A stretch of 64,000 bases of DNA from CF-46 sp042408445 (GCA_042408445.1 JBHORC010000038.1:118872-182871), one strand, 5' to 3'; positions 42,356-51,108 are shown, counted from the stretch's first letter. Numbers and translations are program-made. The notes: generated from the letters alone by a model not told the origin.

Positions 42356-44941
42356 TCAGCTTCCGACCGGCTCCTTCGCGAGGTGCCGCTGCATCGCGGC
42401 CTTCCTCGACAGGTTGACCCGACCCTGGCGATCGACCTCGGTGACGACGACCATCACCTCGTCGCCGACGGACACGACGTCCTCGACGGTCGGCACGTGG
42501 TAGTCGGCGAGCTCGCCGATCCGGACGAGACCTTCCTTGCCCGGCAGGATCTCGACGAAGGCGCCGAAGCCCATGATCCGGGTGACCTTGCCGAGGTACA
42601 GCGCGCCGACCTCGACCTCGCGCGTCAGGCTCTCGATCCACTGGATCGCCTTCCGCGCGTTCTCACCGGAGACGGCCGCGATCTCGACCGAGCCGTCGTC
42701 CTCGACGTTGATCTCGGTCTGGGTCTCCTCCTGGATCTTCCGGATCATCGATCCACCCTTGCCGATGATCTCGCGGATCTTCTCGGGGTTGATCTTGATC
42801 GTCGTGATGCGCGGCGCGAAGTCGCTCATCTGGCCGCGTGCCTCGGGGAGGACGGCGGTCATCTTGTCGAGGATCTCGAGACGAGCGGCGAGCGCCTGCT
42901 TCAGGCCCTCGCGGATGATCGCCTCGTTGATGCCCTGGACCTTGATGTCCATCTGGAGGGCGGTGATGCCGTCCCGCGTTCCGGTGACCTTGAAGTCCAT
43001 GTCACCGACCGAGTCCTCCTTGCCGAGGATGTCGGTCAGGACGACGAACCGGCCGTCGGGCTCGCTGATCAGGCCCATCGCCGCGCCGGCGACCGGCGCC
43101 TTGATCGGCACGCCGGCGTCCATGAGCGCGAGCGTGGAGCCGCAGGTCGACGCCATCGACGTCGAGCCGTTGGACGAGAGGCACTCGGAGACGAGACGGA
43201 TCACGTACGGGAACTCGTCGTGCTCCGGCAGGACCGGGATGAGCGCGCGCTCGGCCAGGTTGCCGTGCCCGATGTCGCGCCGGCTGGGTCCGCGCATCGG
43301 CCGGTTCTCACCGGTCGAGTAGGGCGGGAAGTTGTAGTGGTGGATGTAGGTCTTCTCGGTCTTCGGGCTGATCGTGTCGATCCGCTGGACGTCCGATGAC
43401 GCGCCGAGGGTCGCGATCGTCAGCACCTGCGTCTCGCCGCGGGTGAAGAGCCCCGAGCCGTGGGCTCGTGGCAGCAGGCCGGCCTCGACCGAGATCTGGC
43501 GCAGCTCGGTCGTCCCGCGGCCATCCATCCGGATGCCCTCGTCGAGTGCCAGCTGGCGGCAGACCTTCTTGTAGAGGAGGCTCCACAGGGCCTTGCTGAC
43601 GCGCGCCTTCCGGCGTGCGGCCTCGAGACGCGTGTTCGCCTCGTCCTTCGAGGAGCGGTTGGCGCGAACGGCGTCGGCCGCCTCGCTGCGCGCCGTGGCG
43701 ATGCGCTGCGGCAGGTCCTCGCTGAAGCGGATCAGGAGGTTCGCGGTCGCTTCGGCATCCGGCTGCGCCCGGTGGTTCTGCGTCAGGTCGACGCCGAAGA
43801 ACGCCGCCAGCGTGTCGAGCTTGTAGTTCTGGAGGTCCGGGTAGCCCTCGCGCGCCAGCGTCAGCGTGTCGAGGAGCCGAGCCTGGTCGACGCGCGGCGC
43901 TCCGGCCTGCTCGAGGAACCCGAGATCGAAGATCACGTTGTGGCCGACGACGAGCGCGTCACCGATCCGGTCCATCGCCTGGCTCGCGGCTTCCGCGGGC
44001 GACGGCGCCTTCGCGACGTCCTTGTCCGTGATCCCGTGCATCTGGTGGCCGAGGATCGGCTGCGACGGCTTGACGAACGTCGACCAGCGATCGCTGATCT
44101 TGCCGCCCTTGACCTTGACGACGGCGATCTCGAGGAGGTCGGCCATCTTCGGGTCCGTGCCGGTCGTCTCGACGTCGACGACGGCGAACTCGCGGTTCGC
44201 CTCGACGGCGTTGACGAACTCGAGGACCGAGTTGGTGCCCGGCTCGAGGTACGGCGTGCGCTTCGGCTTGCCGACGGCCTCGCGGAGCTGCTCCTGGAGG
44301 TCGATCAGCGGCTGGATCGCGCGATGACCGAAGAGGATCGCCTCGGCCATGACGTCCTCGGGGAGGAGCTTCGCGCCGGCCTCCACCATCATGATCGCGT
44401 CACGCGTCCCGGAGACGATCAGGTCGAGCTCGGACTCCTCGACCTGGCTGAAGGTCGGGTTGATCACGAACTCGCCGTTGATCCGGCCGACGCGAACCGC
44501 ACCGACGGGGCCCGCGAACGGGATCTCGCTGATCGTCAGCGCCGCGGACGCAGCGATCGTGCCGAGGACGTCGGGCTCGTTCTCCTGGTCCGTGGACAGG
44601 ACGGTGATGACGAGCTGGATGTCGTCCTTGTAGCCCTCGGGAAAGAGCGGCCGGATCGGCCGGTCCGTCAGGCGGGCGGCGAGGGTCGCCGCTTCCGAGG
44701 CCCGCGCCTCGCGCTTGATGAAGCCGCCCGGGATCTTGCCCGCGGCGTACATCCGCTCCTCGAACTCCACGGTGAGCGGGAAGAAGTCCAGGCCCGGCCG
44801 CGGGTCGGAGCGGTTGGCGGTCCCGAGGACCAGGGTGTCGCCGTACTTGACGGTGACGGCGCCGCCGGCGAGGCGGGCGAGCTTGCCGGTTTCGATGGTC
44901 AGCGTCTGACCGCCGAACTGCGTCTCGAATGTCTGAGACAC
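42356..44941 (-). CDS. pnp: Polynucleotide phosphorylase with inserted DEDDh exonuclease domain
   Basis: The 861-residue protein has the PNPase domain order with one addition. RNase PH domain 1 covers residues 1-215 (EFEERMYAAGKIPGGFIKRE, RPIRPLF). Residues 245-405 are a DnaQ-type exonuclease domain. The helical linker resumes at about 410-465, and RNase PH domain 2 runs from IRMDGRGTTELR to about 700, with the active-site block LTDILGKEDSVGDMDFKV. A KH domain (KIREIIGKGG) and an S1 domain (VEVGALYLGKVTRIMGFGAF) follow. Typical PNPase is about 700-720 residues. It should degrade RNA 3'-5' by phosphorolysis. GTG 44941 has GGAGG 11 bases upstream. rpsO precedes it, as usual. Confidence 0.95.
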   Translation of the reverse strand: MSQTFETQFGGQTLTIETGKLARLAGGAVTVKYGDTLVLGTANRSDPRPGLDFFPLTVEFEERMYAAGKIPGGFIKREARASEAATLAARLTDRPIRPLFPEGYKDDIQLVITVLSTDQENEPDVLGTIAASAALTISEIPFAGPVGAVRVGRINGEFVINPTFSQVEESELDLIVSGTRDAIMMVEAGAKLLPEDVMAEAILFGHRAIQPLIDLQEQLREAVGKPKRTPYLEPGTNSVLEFVNAVEANREFAVVDVETTGTDPKMADLLEIAVVKVKGGKISDRWSTFVKPSQPILGHQMHGITDKDVAKAPSPAEAASQAMDRIGDALVVGHNVIFDLGFLEQAGAPRVDQARLLDTLTLAREGYPDLQNYKLDTLAAFFGVDLTQNHRAQPDAEATANLLIRFSEDLPQRIATARSEAADAVRANRSSKDEANTRLEAARRKARVSKALWSLLYKKVCRQLALDEGIRMDGRGTTELRQISVEAGLLPRAHGSGLFTRGETQVLTIATLGASSDVQRIDTISPKTEKTYIHHYNFPPYSTGENRPMRGPSRRDIGHGNLAERALIPVLPEHDEFPYVIRLVSECLSSNGSTSMASTCGSTLALMDAGVPIKAPVAGAAMGLISEPDGRFVVLTDILGKEDSVGDMDFKVTGTRDGITALQMDIKVQGINEAIIREGLKQALAARLEILDKMTAVLPEARGQMSDFAPRITTIKINPEKIREIIGKGGSMIRKIQEETQTEINVEDDGSVEIAAVSGENARKAIQWIESLTREVEVGALYLGKVTRIMGFGAFVEILPGKEGLVRIGELADYHVPTVEDVVSVGDEVMVVVTEVDRQGRVNLSRKAAMQRHLAKEPVGS
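43727..44209 (-). other. Exonuclease domain insertion inside PNPase
   Basis: Residues 245-405 of PNPase form a complete DEDDh 3'-5' exonuclease module. Exo I is VVDVETTG with Asp256 and Glu258, Exo II is VVGHNVIFDLGFL with Asp339, and Exo III is NHRAQPDAEAT with His390 and Asp395. The TFVKPSQPI and HGITDKDV segments between them are typical of the DnaQ/PolC epsilon family. All five catalytic residues are present. The insertion is in frame, with PNPase linker sequence on both sides (GKPKRTPYLEPGTN before, RVSKALWSLLYKKV after). Confidence 0.93.
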
Positions 44942-45030
44942 GAGTTGAATGTCCTCCTTCGGATCGTGGAGGAGGACCGACCTTGTGGGCGCGCAGGCCG
45001 CGCGGCCGATGGGCGTCTGACGCGACGAGA

Positions 45031-45048
45031 CCCCGGCCGAGACCGGGG
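45031..45048 (-). terminator. Hairpin between rpsO and pnp
   Basis: CCCCGG and CCGGGG form a 6-bp stem with a 6-base loop, 17 bases past the rpsO stop codon. No T-tract follows. It may mark an RNA processing site or a partial terminator that separates rpsO from pnp expression, as hairpins do in other rpsO-pnp operons. Confidence 0.45.
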
Positions 45049-45064
45049 CCCGCGGGCGGGAAAC

Positions 45065-45334
45065 CTAGCGGCGGAGCCCGAGCCGTCCGATGACGGCGCG
45101 GTAGCGCGTGTTGTCCTTCTTGATCAGATAGGCAAGAAGACGACGGCGCTGGCCGACGAGCTTGAGGAGGCCGCGTCGCGAGTGGTTGTCCTTGGGAAAG
45201 CTGCGGAGATGCTCGGTCAGCCCCTTGATCCGCTCCGTCAGGAGTGCGATCTGGACTTCCGGCGATCCGGTGTCACCGTCCTTGGTGGCAAACCCGGTGA
45301 TGATCTCCTGCTTCTCTTCCCGCGCGAGCGGCAC
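45065..45334 (-). CDS. rpsO: Ribosomal protein S15
   Basis: The 89-residue protein has the usual S15 length and sequence: FATKDGDTGSPEVQIALLTERI, HLRSFPKDNHSRRGLL and RRRLLAYLIKKDNTRYRAVI. It binds 16S rRNA at the central junction and joins early 30S assembly. The GTG at 45334 is the start, with GGAGG 5 bases before it; the open frame upstream is not part of the gene. A promoter lies about 50 bases upstream. Confidence 0.97.
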   Translation of the reverse strand: MPLAREEKQEIITGFATKDGDTGSPEVQIALLTERIKGLTEHLRSFPKDNHSRRGLLKLVGQRRRLLAYLIKKDNTRYRAVIGRLGLRR

Positions 45335-45385
45335 TCGGTCCTCCGAACACGAACGTGGTTGATCTGTTCCTTCTTTGACCGGCGG

Positions 45386-45415
45386 ATGGTAGCAGGGGCC
45401 CCCGGGAACGGGCAA
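45386..45415 (-). promoter_or_regulatory. Promoter of rpsO
   Basis: On the minus strand, TTGCCC (45410-45415) and TACCAT (45386-45391) are 18 bases apart. The -10 is preceded by TGC (extended -10) and followed by TCCGCCGG. The same TGCTA...TCCGCCG arrangement occurs before rpsB and rplS. Confidence 0.6.
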
Positions 45416-45442
45416 ATGGACCGGAGGGGCGGACGCGCGCGG

Positions 45443-46213
45443 TCACGCTCGTCCGGCGGCGTTCAGGATCTCGATCCGGGCCGGCCCGGGCCGTGCGAGG
45501 TCGCCGGTCACGGACGCTGGAGCACTATCTCCCACGACGAGCTCGCCGCGCTGACGGCCGTCGGTCGCCGCGTACCGTCCGGACGGTGGCAACGCGACGG
45601 GCATCGCGAACGAGAGCGTCCCGTCGCGGTCGACCTGCCCACACACCGCGTAGGGCCGGCCGAGCTGCTCCGCGGCGGCGGCGAGGTCGCCACCCGCGAT
45701 CGCGGCGCGGATCTCCGACGATCGGACCTCGCGACCCTGGAGCGTGATCGGCGGCACGAGCACGACGTCGAAGCCCTCGTGCCGGCCGAGCTCGGCGACC
45801 GCGGCCGGCGTTCCCGCGCGCTCGTGCCCGAACGCCGCGTCGGGCGTCATCACGAAGCCGTTCAACGTGGAGCGGTCGCGGATCCCGGCGACGAACCGGT
45901 CGTACGGCGTCCTGCGGAGGGTGTCGTCGAAGTGCTCGATCACCACGGTCTCGATGCCCAGCGCACCGAGGCGCTCGAGACGCTCGGCCGGATCCATGAG
46001 GAGCGGCGGCGCCGCGCCGACGAGGATCGCGTCGGGATGAGCGTCGAAGGTGATCACCGTCGGTCGCGCCGACCGCAGCCGGGCCTCGCGGACGAGCTGC
46101 TCCAGCAGCCACACGTGGCCAAGGTGGAGCCCGTCGAACACGCCGATCGACACGAGCACCGGCCCGTCGTCGGGCGTCAGCGCCGCTCGCCCCGTCACCG
46201 TCCGGACGGTCAT
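45443..46213 (-). CDS. ribF: FAD synthetase (RibF) with vestigial riboflavin kinase domain
   Basis: Residues 1-185 form the nucleotidyltransferase domain of RibF, with GVFDGLHLGH (residues 24-33) and the RSSEIRAAI motif, which together bind ATP and form FAD from FMN. The usual riboflavin kinase domain of about 125 residues is reduced to about 70, starting RPYAVCGQV; its GFPTAN motif reads SFAMPV instead, and the rest is Gly/Ala-rich. The protein is 256 residues against about 310. Kinase activity is therefore doubtful. The ATG at 46213 overlaps the truB stop codon as ATGA. Confidence 0.85.
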   Translation of the reverse strand: MTVRTVTGRAALTPDDGPVLVSIGVFDGLHLGHVWLLEQLVREARLRSARPTVITFDAHPDAILVGAAPPLLMDPAERLERLGALGIETVVIEHFDDTLRRTPYDRFVAGIRDRSTLNGFVMTPDAAFGHERAGTPAAVAELGRHEGFDVVLVPPITLQGREVRSSEIRAAIAGGDLAAAAEQLGRPYAVCGQVDRDGTLSFAMPVALPPSGRYAATDGRQRGELVVGDSAPASVTGDLARPGPARIEILNAAGRA

Positions 46214-47148
46214 GCGGGCGCCTGCGGCGGATCGATGAGCACCTTGTCGGGGGCCAGCCGCGTCCCGACGAGCCGTGCGATCGCGACGAGACGCCCGGTC
46301 TCGTCGACGAGCCGGAGCGGCCGATCGGCCTCGAGCGGCGGCGTGCCGGCCGGCACGCCGATCGGCTGGCCGCGCGTGATCGCGGGAATCGCCGCCGGCG
46401 GGACGACGATCGTCGGCAGGTCGAGGCCGGCGTCGATCGGTTGGAGAAGCGCCGCGGCCCTGTCCGGACCGGCTTCGGCCGCGGCCCGAAGGTCGTCCAG
46501 CGAGGTGGTTTGGTCCAGCGTGAACGGCCCGCTCGCGGTTCGTGTCAGGGCACCGAGATAGGCGGCACTCCCGACCGCTTCGCCGAGATCACGGGCCAGG
46601 GATCGGATGTAGGTGCCCGCCGAGCAGTCCACGTCGACGATCGCGACGGGCTCGCCGGCGGTCGCGTCATCCCACGTGACGAGGTCGATGGCGTGGATCG
46701 TGACCGTTCGCGTGGCGAGCTCCACGGACTCGCCGGCGCGGGCGAGCGCGTACGCCCGCCGCCCCGCAACCTTGATCGCGCTGTAGGCCGGCGGCCGCTG
46801 CCCGATCTGGCCGAGGAACCGCTCGCAGGCCGCGAGGACCGCCTCGCGGGTCGGCGCGGGCGTCGTGACCGGCGTGAGGGCGCCCTCGAGATCGTCGGTC
46901 GTCGACGCCGCACCGAAGCACACGGTTGCCCGGTATCGCTTCCGGTCGCCGAGGTGGTACTCCACGAGCCGGGTGGCCGTTCCCAGGAACACCGGCAGGA
47001 CGCCGCTCGCGAACGGGTCGAGGGTGCCGCCGTGACCCACCCGCTTCGTGGCGGTGAGCCGTCGGACGAGACCGACGACGTCGTGCGAGGTGGGACCGAC
47101 CGGCTTGGCGACGACGAGGACCCCGTCCATCCGGGGCCGATCGGGCAC
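46210..47148 (-). CDS. truB: tRNA pseudouridine(55) synthase
   Basis: The protein of about 312 residues has the TruB motifs: LVVAKPVGPTSHDVV, RVGHGGTLDPFASGVL with the catalytic Asp, RKRYRATVCFG, RPPAYSAIKVAGRRAYALAR and SAGTYIRSLARDLG. It makes pseudouridine 55 in the T-loop of tRNAs. A C-terminal PUA-like segment is partly visible. I use the GTG at 47148; the ATG at 47130 is an alternative and neither has a strong ribosome-binding site. It follows nrnA by 11 bases and overlaps ribF. Confidence 0.93.
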   Translation of the reverse strand: MPDRPRMDGVLVVAKPVGPTSHDVVGLVRRLTATKRVGHGGTLDPFASGVLPVFLGTATRLVEYHLGDRKRYRATVCFGAASTTDDLEGALTPVTTPAPTREAVLAACERFLGQIGQRPPAYSAIKVAGRRAYALARAGESVELATRTVTIHAIDLVTWDDATAGEPVAIVDVDCSAGTYIRSLARDLGEAVGSAAYLGALTRTASGPFTLDQTTSLDDLRAAAEAGPDRAAALLQPIDAGLDLPTIVVPPAAIPAITRGQPIGVPAGTPPLEADRPLRLVDETGRLVAIARLVGTRLAPDKVLIDPPQAPA

Positions 47149-47159
47149 GATCCGCTCGT

Positions 47160-48176
47160 TCAGGAGCGGAGCGCCCGAACGAGACGCTCGGCCTCGCGCA
47201 GCACGGCGGGCCGTGCCTCGTCGACGGGCAGCGCGACCGTCGCACCGGACGCCCTCGCGTGGCCGCCACCGCCGAATGCGCCCGTGAGCACGGTCGCGTC
47301 GACGCCGCCCGGCTTCGTCCGGACGCTGAGCCGCGTCCCCTCCCCCGCCTCCTTGAACAGGATCGCGACGTCGGCGTCGTCGGACTGGGCGAGCAGGTCG
47401 ATGATCCCCTCGGAGTGCGGCGGGATCGAGCCGGTCGCCGCGAGATCGGCGTCGAGGAGGGTCGAGTAGATGATTGCCCCGCCGGCCGCGGTCTCCAGTC
47501 GATCGAGGACGCGGCCGTAGAGCCGCAGCTGGGGGTCCGGCTTGGAGCGGTAGAGCCGCCGCGAGATGTCCGAGAGTGGCGCACCGGCCTCGACGAGCGC
47601 CGCCGAGACCGCCAGGGTCCGTGGGGTCGCGTTCGGGTGGGCGAAGGTCGCGGTGTCCATGACGATCCCGGCCATCAACTGCGTGGCGATCGCCCCGCCG
47701 TCGTCGGCGAGCGACGCACCGAGCCGCGCGGCGAGGAGGGCGACCATCTCGCAGGTCGCCGCGGCCGCGGGGTCGATCCAGTCGGCGGCACCCGTGGCGT
47801 CGTTCGAGGCGTGGTGGTCGATCACGACGCGAGGCAGCCGCTCGAACAGCTGCGGGTGGCGTGCAGCGACGCTGCCGACACGATCCAGCGCTCCGCAGTC
47901 GCTGATCACGACGAGGTCGTATGCGATCGACGGATCGGGATCGCTTCGTGCGCGGCTGACGTCGGGCACGAAGTCGTACAGGGGTGGGACCGGGTCGGCG
48001 AAGACGGCGGTCGCGACCGCGCCGCGCCCCTCGACGAGGCGGCACACGGCAAGCGTCGCACCGAGCGTGTCCGCGTCCGGGTTCTCGTGGCCGACAGCCA
48101 GGACGCGCCGAGCGTTCGTCAGGCGATCGATCACCGTCGCGGGGACGGCGTCGAGCCAGGGCGTCAGGTCGATCAT
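47160..48176 (-). CDS. nrnA: DHH/DHHA1 phosphoesterase (NrnA-like oligoribonuclease)
   Basis: The 338-residue protein has the DHH motifs HENPDADTLGA and VVISDCGALDRV, then the VIDHHASN motif, and ends with the DHHA1 signature GAFGGGGHARASGA. NrnA-type enzymes degrade short RNAs and dephosphorylate 3'-phosphoadenosine 5'-phosphate. Its place in the nusA-infB-rbfA-truB cluster is common in Gram-positive-like phyla. The start is ATG at 48176, 10 bases after the rbfA stop codon. Confidence 0.9.
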   Translation of the reverse strand: MIDLTPWLDAVPATVIDRLTNARRVLAVGHENPDADTLGATLAVCRLVEGRGAVATAVFADPVPPLYDFVPDVSRARSDPDPSIAYDLVVISDCGALDRVGSVAARHPQLFERLPRVVIDHHASNDATGAADWIDPAAAATCEMVALLAARLGASLADDGGAIATQLMAGIVMDTATFAHPNATPRTLAVSAALVEAGAPLSDISRRLYRSKPDPQLRLYGRVLDRLETAAGGAIIYSTLLDADLAATGSIPPHSEGIIDLLAQSDDADVAILFKEAGEGTRLSVRTKPGGVDATVLTGAFGGGGHARASGATVALPVDEARPAVLREAERLVRALRS

Positions 48177-48186
48177 CGCGTGCGAG

Positions 48187-48705
48187 CTACCGCCGGCGTC
48201 GGGTCGGGGGCCGCGTGGCGGCGTTCCGGCGCGAGCGGCGTCGGGCGTTCTCCCGCGCCGCGACCTCCGCCGCCGCCGAGCCCAGCGTGTCGTCGGCCTC
48301 GCCACGAATGACCGGCCGCGGCGTTGGCAGCGTCTCGCCCTCGACGGGCTCGTCGGTCGGCGCGTGGCCGGCCTCGATCTCGTCGAGGAGATGGAGGATC
48401 CGCGTGCCGCGCTCGACGGACTCGTCGAGCTCCAGGTGGAACTCCGGAATCCGCTTGAGCCGCAGCCGCTTGCCGAGCTCGTGCCGGACGAAGGGCATCG
48501 CCCGGCCCAGCGCCGCGACCGTGGCCTGGCGATCGGCGGCCGGCCCGATCACGCTGATCAGGACCTTGGCATGGCGAAGATCCGGCGTCGTCTGGACGTC
48601 GGTGATCGTCGTGAAGCCGACCCGGGGATCGTCGACCTCGCGGGCGATGATCGAGGTCATCTCCTCGCGAAGCAGCTCATCGATCCGGTCCGTCCGCTGC
48701 GTCAT
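48187..48705 (-). CDS. rbfA: Ribosome-binding factor A
   Basis: The 172-residue protein has the RbfA KH-type core: TDRIDELLREEMTSIIAREV, DPRVGFTTITDVQTTPDLRH, AKVLISVIG and LRLKRIPEFHLELDESVERG. It helps mature the 30S subunit and the 5' end of 16S rRNA. The C-terminal 55 residues are an extension, acidic and then Arg-rich. I placed the start at ATG 48705; sequence upstream is not RbfA-like. The 144 bases to infB contain no recognised gene. Confidence 0.93.
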   Translation of the reverse strand: MTQRTDRIDELLREEMTSIIAREVDDPRVGFTTITDVQTTPDLRHAKVLISVIGPAADRQATVAALGRAMPFVRHELGKRLRLKRIPEFHLELDESVERGTRILHLLDEIEAGHAPTDEPVEGETLPTPRPVIRGEADDTLGSAAAEVAARENARRRSRRNAATRPPTRRRR

Positions 48706-48849
48706 GTCTGCATCAACCCTCGTCGTCGTCGTCAGGGCGTCGCAGGCGAAGGCGAAGCCGAGCACCGGAGCGAGCGGGCTTGAGGGCCCGTGAGCGAGGA
48801 GCGCAGGCTTCAACGCGCGACTGGGCGATCCGGGCCCCGACCGAGCTGG

Positions 48850-50751
48850 TCAGCTCGCGATCCGGCTCACGGTCTGCGACACAAAGCATTCGATGATGTC
48901 GCCTTCCTCGAGGTCGTTGTAGTTCGCGAGCCCGATGCCGCACTCGTAGTTCGTGGCGACCTCGCGGACGTCGTCCCGGAACCGCCGAAGCGACTCGATC
49001 CGGTCCGTCGCCACGATCCGCCCTCCGCGCCAGACGCGGGCACCGCCGCGGACAATCCGCCCGTCGGTGACGAAGCAGCCGGCGATGACCGTGCTCTTGC
49101 CGACCCGGAAGATCTGGCGAACCTCCGCCCGGCCTTCGACGACCTCGATGATCTCCGGCTCGAGCAGGCCCTGGAGCGCCGCCGAGATGTCATCCGTCAG
49201 CTTGTAGATGATGTCGTACAGGCGGACGTCGACGCCCTCGGCTTCGGCGGCCCGGCGGGCTGTGTCCGTGATCTTCGTGTTGAAGCCCACGATGATCGCG
49301 TCCGATGCCGATGCCAGCATGATGTCGTTGTCGGTGATGTCGCCGGCGCCCTCGTGGAGGACGTTGATCCGGATCTCCTCCTGGTTCAGCTGCTCCAGGG
49401 CGTGGGTGATCGCCCCGAGCGAGCCCGACACGTCGGCCTTGAGGATGATCCGGAGCTCCTTCGCCTGACCCGCCTGGATCTGGCGATAGAGGTCTTCGAG
49501 CGTGGCGCGTCCGCTGGAGTCGCCGCCCTTCGCGGCGACGTCCGCCCGGCGCGTCTCGACCATCGTCCGGGCTTCCTTCTCGTCGGCGACGACCCGCAGG
49601 ATGTCGCCGGCCTCCGGAACCGCCGAGAGGCCGAGCACGACGACGGCCGATGACGGACCCGCCTTCGTGATCCGCTTGCCCTCGTCGTTCTCGAGCGCGC
49701 GGACCTTGCCGAACGTCTCGCCGACGACGATGACGTCGCCGACCTTGAGGGTGCCGGTCTGGACGATCGCCGTCGCGATCGCGCCGCGGTTCTTGTCGAG
49801 CTGGGCCTCGACGATCGTCCCGACGGCCGGTCGCTTCGGGTTGGCCTTCAGCTCCTGGAGGTCGGCGACGAGCTGGATCATGTCGATCAGCTCGTCGAGC
49901 CCGACGCGGGTCCGCGCCGAGACGGGGACGAGCGGCGTGTCGCCGCCGTAGTCCTCGACGATCACGCCCGCCTCGGACAGCTCGGTCTTGACCCGATCCG
50001 GGTTCGCGTCCGCCTTGTCGATCTTGTTCAGGGCGATGACGATCGGCACCTTCGCCGCCTTGGCGTGGCTGATCGCCTCGAGGGTCTGGGGCATGACACC
50101 GTCGTCCGCTGCGACGACGACGACCGCGATGTCGGTCACCTTCGCGCCGCGCGCCCGCATGGCGGTGAACGCTTCATGGCCCGGTGTGTCGAGGAAGACG
50201 ACCTTCTTGCCGTTGCGCTCGACCTCGCTCGCGCCGATGTGCTGGGTGATCCCACCGCGCTCCCCCGCGGCGACCTCCGTCGTCCGGATCGCGTCGAGGA
50301 GGCTCGTCTTGCCATGGTCGACGTGGCCCATGACGGTGACGATCGGCGCGCGCGGCTGGAGATCCGCCTCGGCGTCGCCGTCGAACAGGACCTCCTTGGC
50401 GGCCGGTGCCGGCGCCTGGGTCTCCTCGCCCTCGGTCGCGACGCCCGCGCTCGGGGCCACCGCCTCCGAGACCTCGTAGCCGAGCTCGCCGGCGACGAGC
50501 GACGCGGTGTCGCGGTCGATGAGCTGGTTGATCGTCGCGAAGATGCCGCTCTTGATCAGCTCGCGGATGACGTCCGCGGGGTTGACCGCGAGCAGCTCCG
50601 CGAGCTCCTTGACGGTGATCGTCGATGGCAGCTCGATCGCTCCCCGCTCGCGCGGGTCGGCGACCTGGACCGCCGTCATCCCGCCGCCGTCGCGACGCGG
50701 CGGCTTGCGCGGGCCGCGTCGGCCGCGGGTGCCGCTCCTACTCCTGGCCAC
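48850..50751 (-). CDS. infB: Translation initiation factor IF-2
   Basis: The 633-residue protein is a compact IF-2. It has an N-terminal IF2N domain (TITVKELAELLAVNPADVI), the G domain with G1 GHVDHGKT (142-149), DTPGHEAF and NKIDKAD, then domains II-IV ending with the C2 domain that binds fMet-tRNA. The N-terminal extension typical of enterobacteria is short here. The GTG at 50751 has AAGGAGGAG just upstream, and the gene overlaps ylxR by 14 bases. Confidence 0.96.
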   Translation of the reverse strand: MARSRSGTRGRRGPRKPPRRDGGGMTAVQVADPRERGAIELPSTITVKELAELLAVNPADVIRELIKSGIFATINQLIDRDTASLVAGELGYEVSEAVAPSAGVATEGEETQAPAPAAKEVLFDGDAEADLQPRAPIVTVMGHVDHGKTSLLDAIRTTEVAAGERGGITQHIGASEVERNGKKVVFLDTPGHEAFTAMRARGAKVTDIAVVVVAADDGVMPQTLEAISHAKAAKVPIVIALNKIDKADANPDRVKTELSEAGVIVEDYGGDTPLVPVSARTRVGLDELIDMIQLVADLQELKANPKRPAVGTIVEAQLDKNRGAIATAIVQTGTLKVGDVIVVGETFGKVRALENDEGKRITKAGPSSAVVVLGLSAVPEAGDILRVVADEKEARTMVETRRADVAAKGGDSSGRATLEDLYRQIQAGQAKELRIILKADVSGSLGAITHALEQLNQEEIRINVLHEGAGDITDNDIMLASASDAIIVGFNTKITDTARRAAEAEGVDVRLYDIIYKLTDDISAALQGLLEPEIIEVVEGRAEVRQIFRVGKSTVIAGCFVTDGRIVRGGARVWRGGRIVATDRIESLRRFRDDVREVATNYECGIGLANYNDLEEGDIIECFVSQTVSRIAS

Positions 50752-51031
50752 GGGCTCCTCCTTCGATGTTCAGTGTGACGGGACCGGCCGCAAGCACCTC
50801 GCGGAGCTGCGGCGGCACCGGCGCCCCGAGCGCCCGCCCGAGGGCGCCACGCTCGGTGGCTCGGTTCCAGCAGTCGGCGTCGCGGCAGAGATACGCTCCC
50901 CTGCCGGCCAGCCGACCGGTTTCATCCATGGTGATGATGCCGGACGGTGTCCGGACGATCCGGATCAGGTCGCGCTTCGGCCGCGACGTGCGGCACGCAA
51001 CGCAGGAACGGGTCGGGACGCGGCGAGGGAC
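50738..51031 (-). CDS. ylxR: YlxR family protein, start codon not standard
   Basis: The conserved YlxR/DUF448 sequence begins with RSCVACRTSRPKRDLIRIVR and continues through GRGAYLCRDADCWNRA. It is a small RNA-binding protein, cotranscribed with nusA and infB in many bacteria. The first ATG in frame (50929) lies after the conserved CVAC motif, which would remove half of the fold. Upstream the frame stays open into the end of nusA, yet I find no ATG, GTG, TTG or CTG codon in it before the conserved part. The 5' end given here (51031) is therefore only approximate. Confidence 0.8.
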   Translation of the reverse strand, partial: VPRRVPTRSCVACRTSRPKRDLIRIVRTPSGIITMDETGRLAGRGAYLCRDADCWNRATERGALGRALGAPVPPQLREVLAAGPVTLNIEGGARGQE

Positions 51032-51108
51032 CGCCCGCGCCGATGTCCGGGCAGGCTCGCCCCGGCCGGGGTTCGAGGGCCCACCCTGCGACCCGCTCCG
51101 ATCGACGT

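Noticed and set aside
43727..44209. The exonuclease part of PNPase as an assembly chimera or separate gene
   Set aside because: The frame is continuous, base composition does not change, PNPase linker sequence continues on both sides, and there is no stop codon, start codon or ribosome-binding site at the edges. Read-level checking would still be useful.
43460..46561. Plus-strand open frame of about 1,033 codons opposite pnp, rpsO, ribF and truB
   Set aside because: It crosses the complementary strand of four well-identified genes and has no recognisable domain. I treat it as an antisense artefact of base composition.
48706..48849. A gene between infB and rbfA
   Set aside because: The frames here are short and Arg-rich with no ribosome-binding site. 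A weak 5-bp hairpin (CGGGC/GCCCG) is present, but it is not convincing as a terminator.
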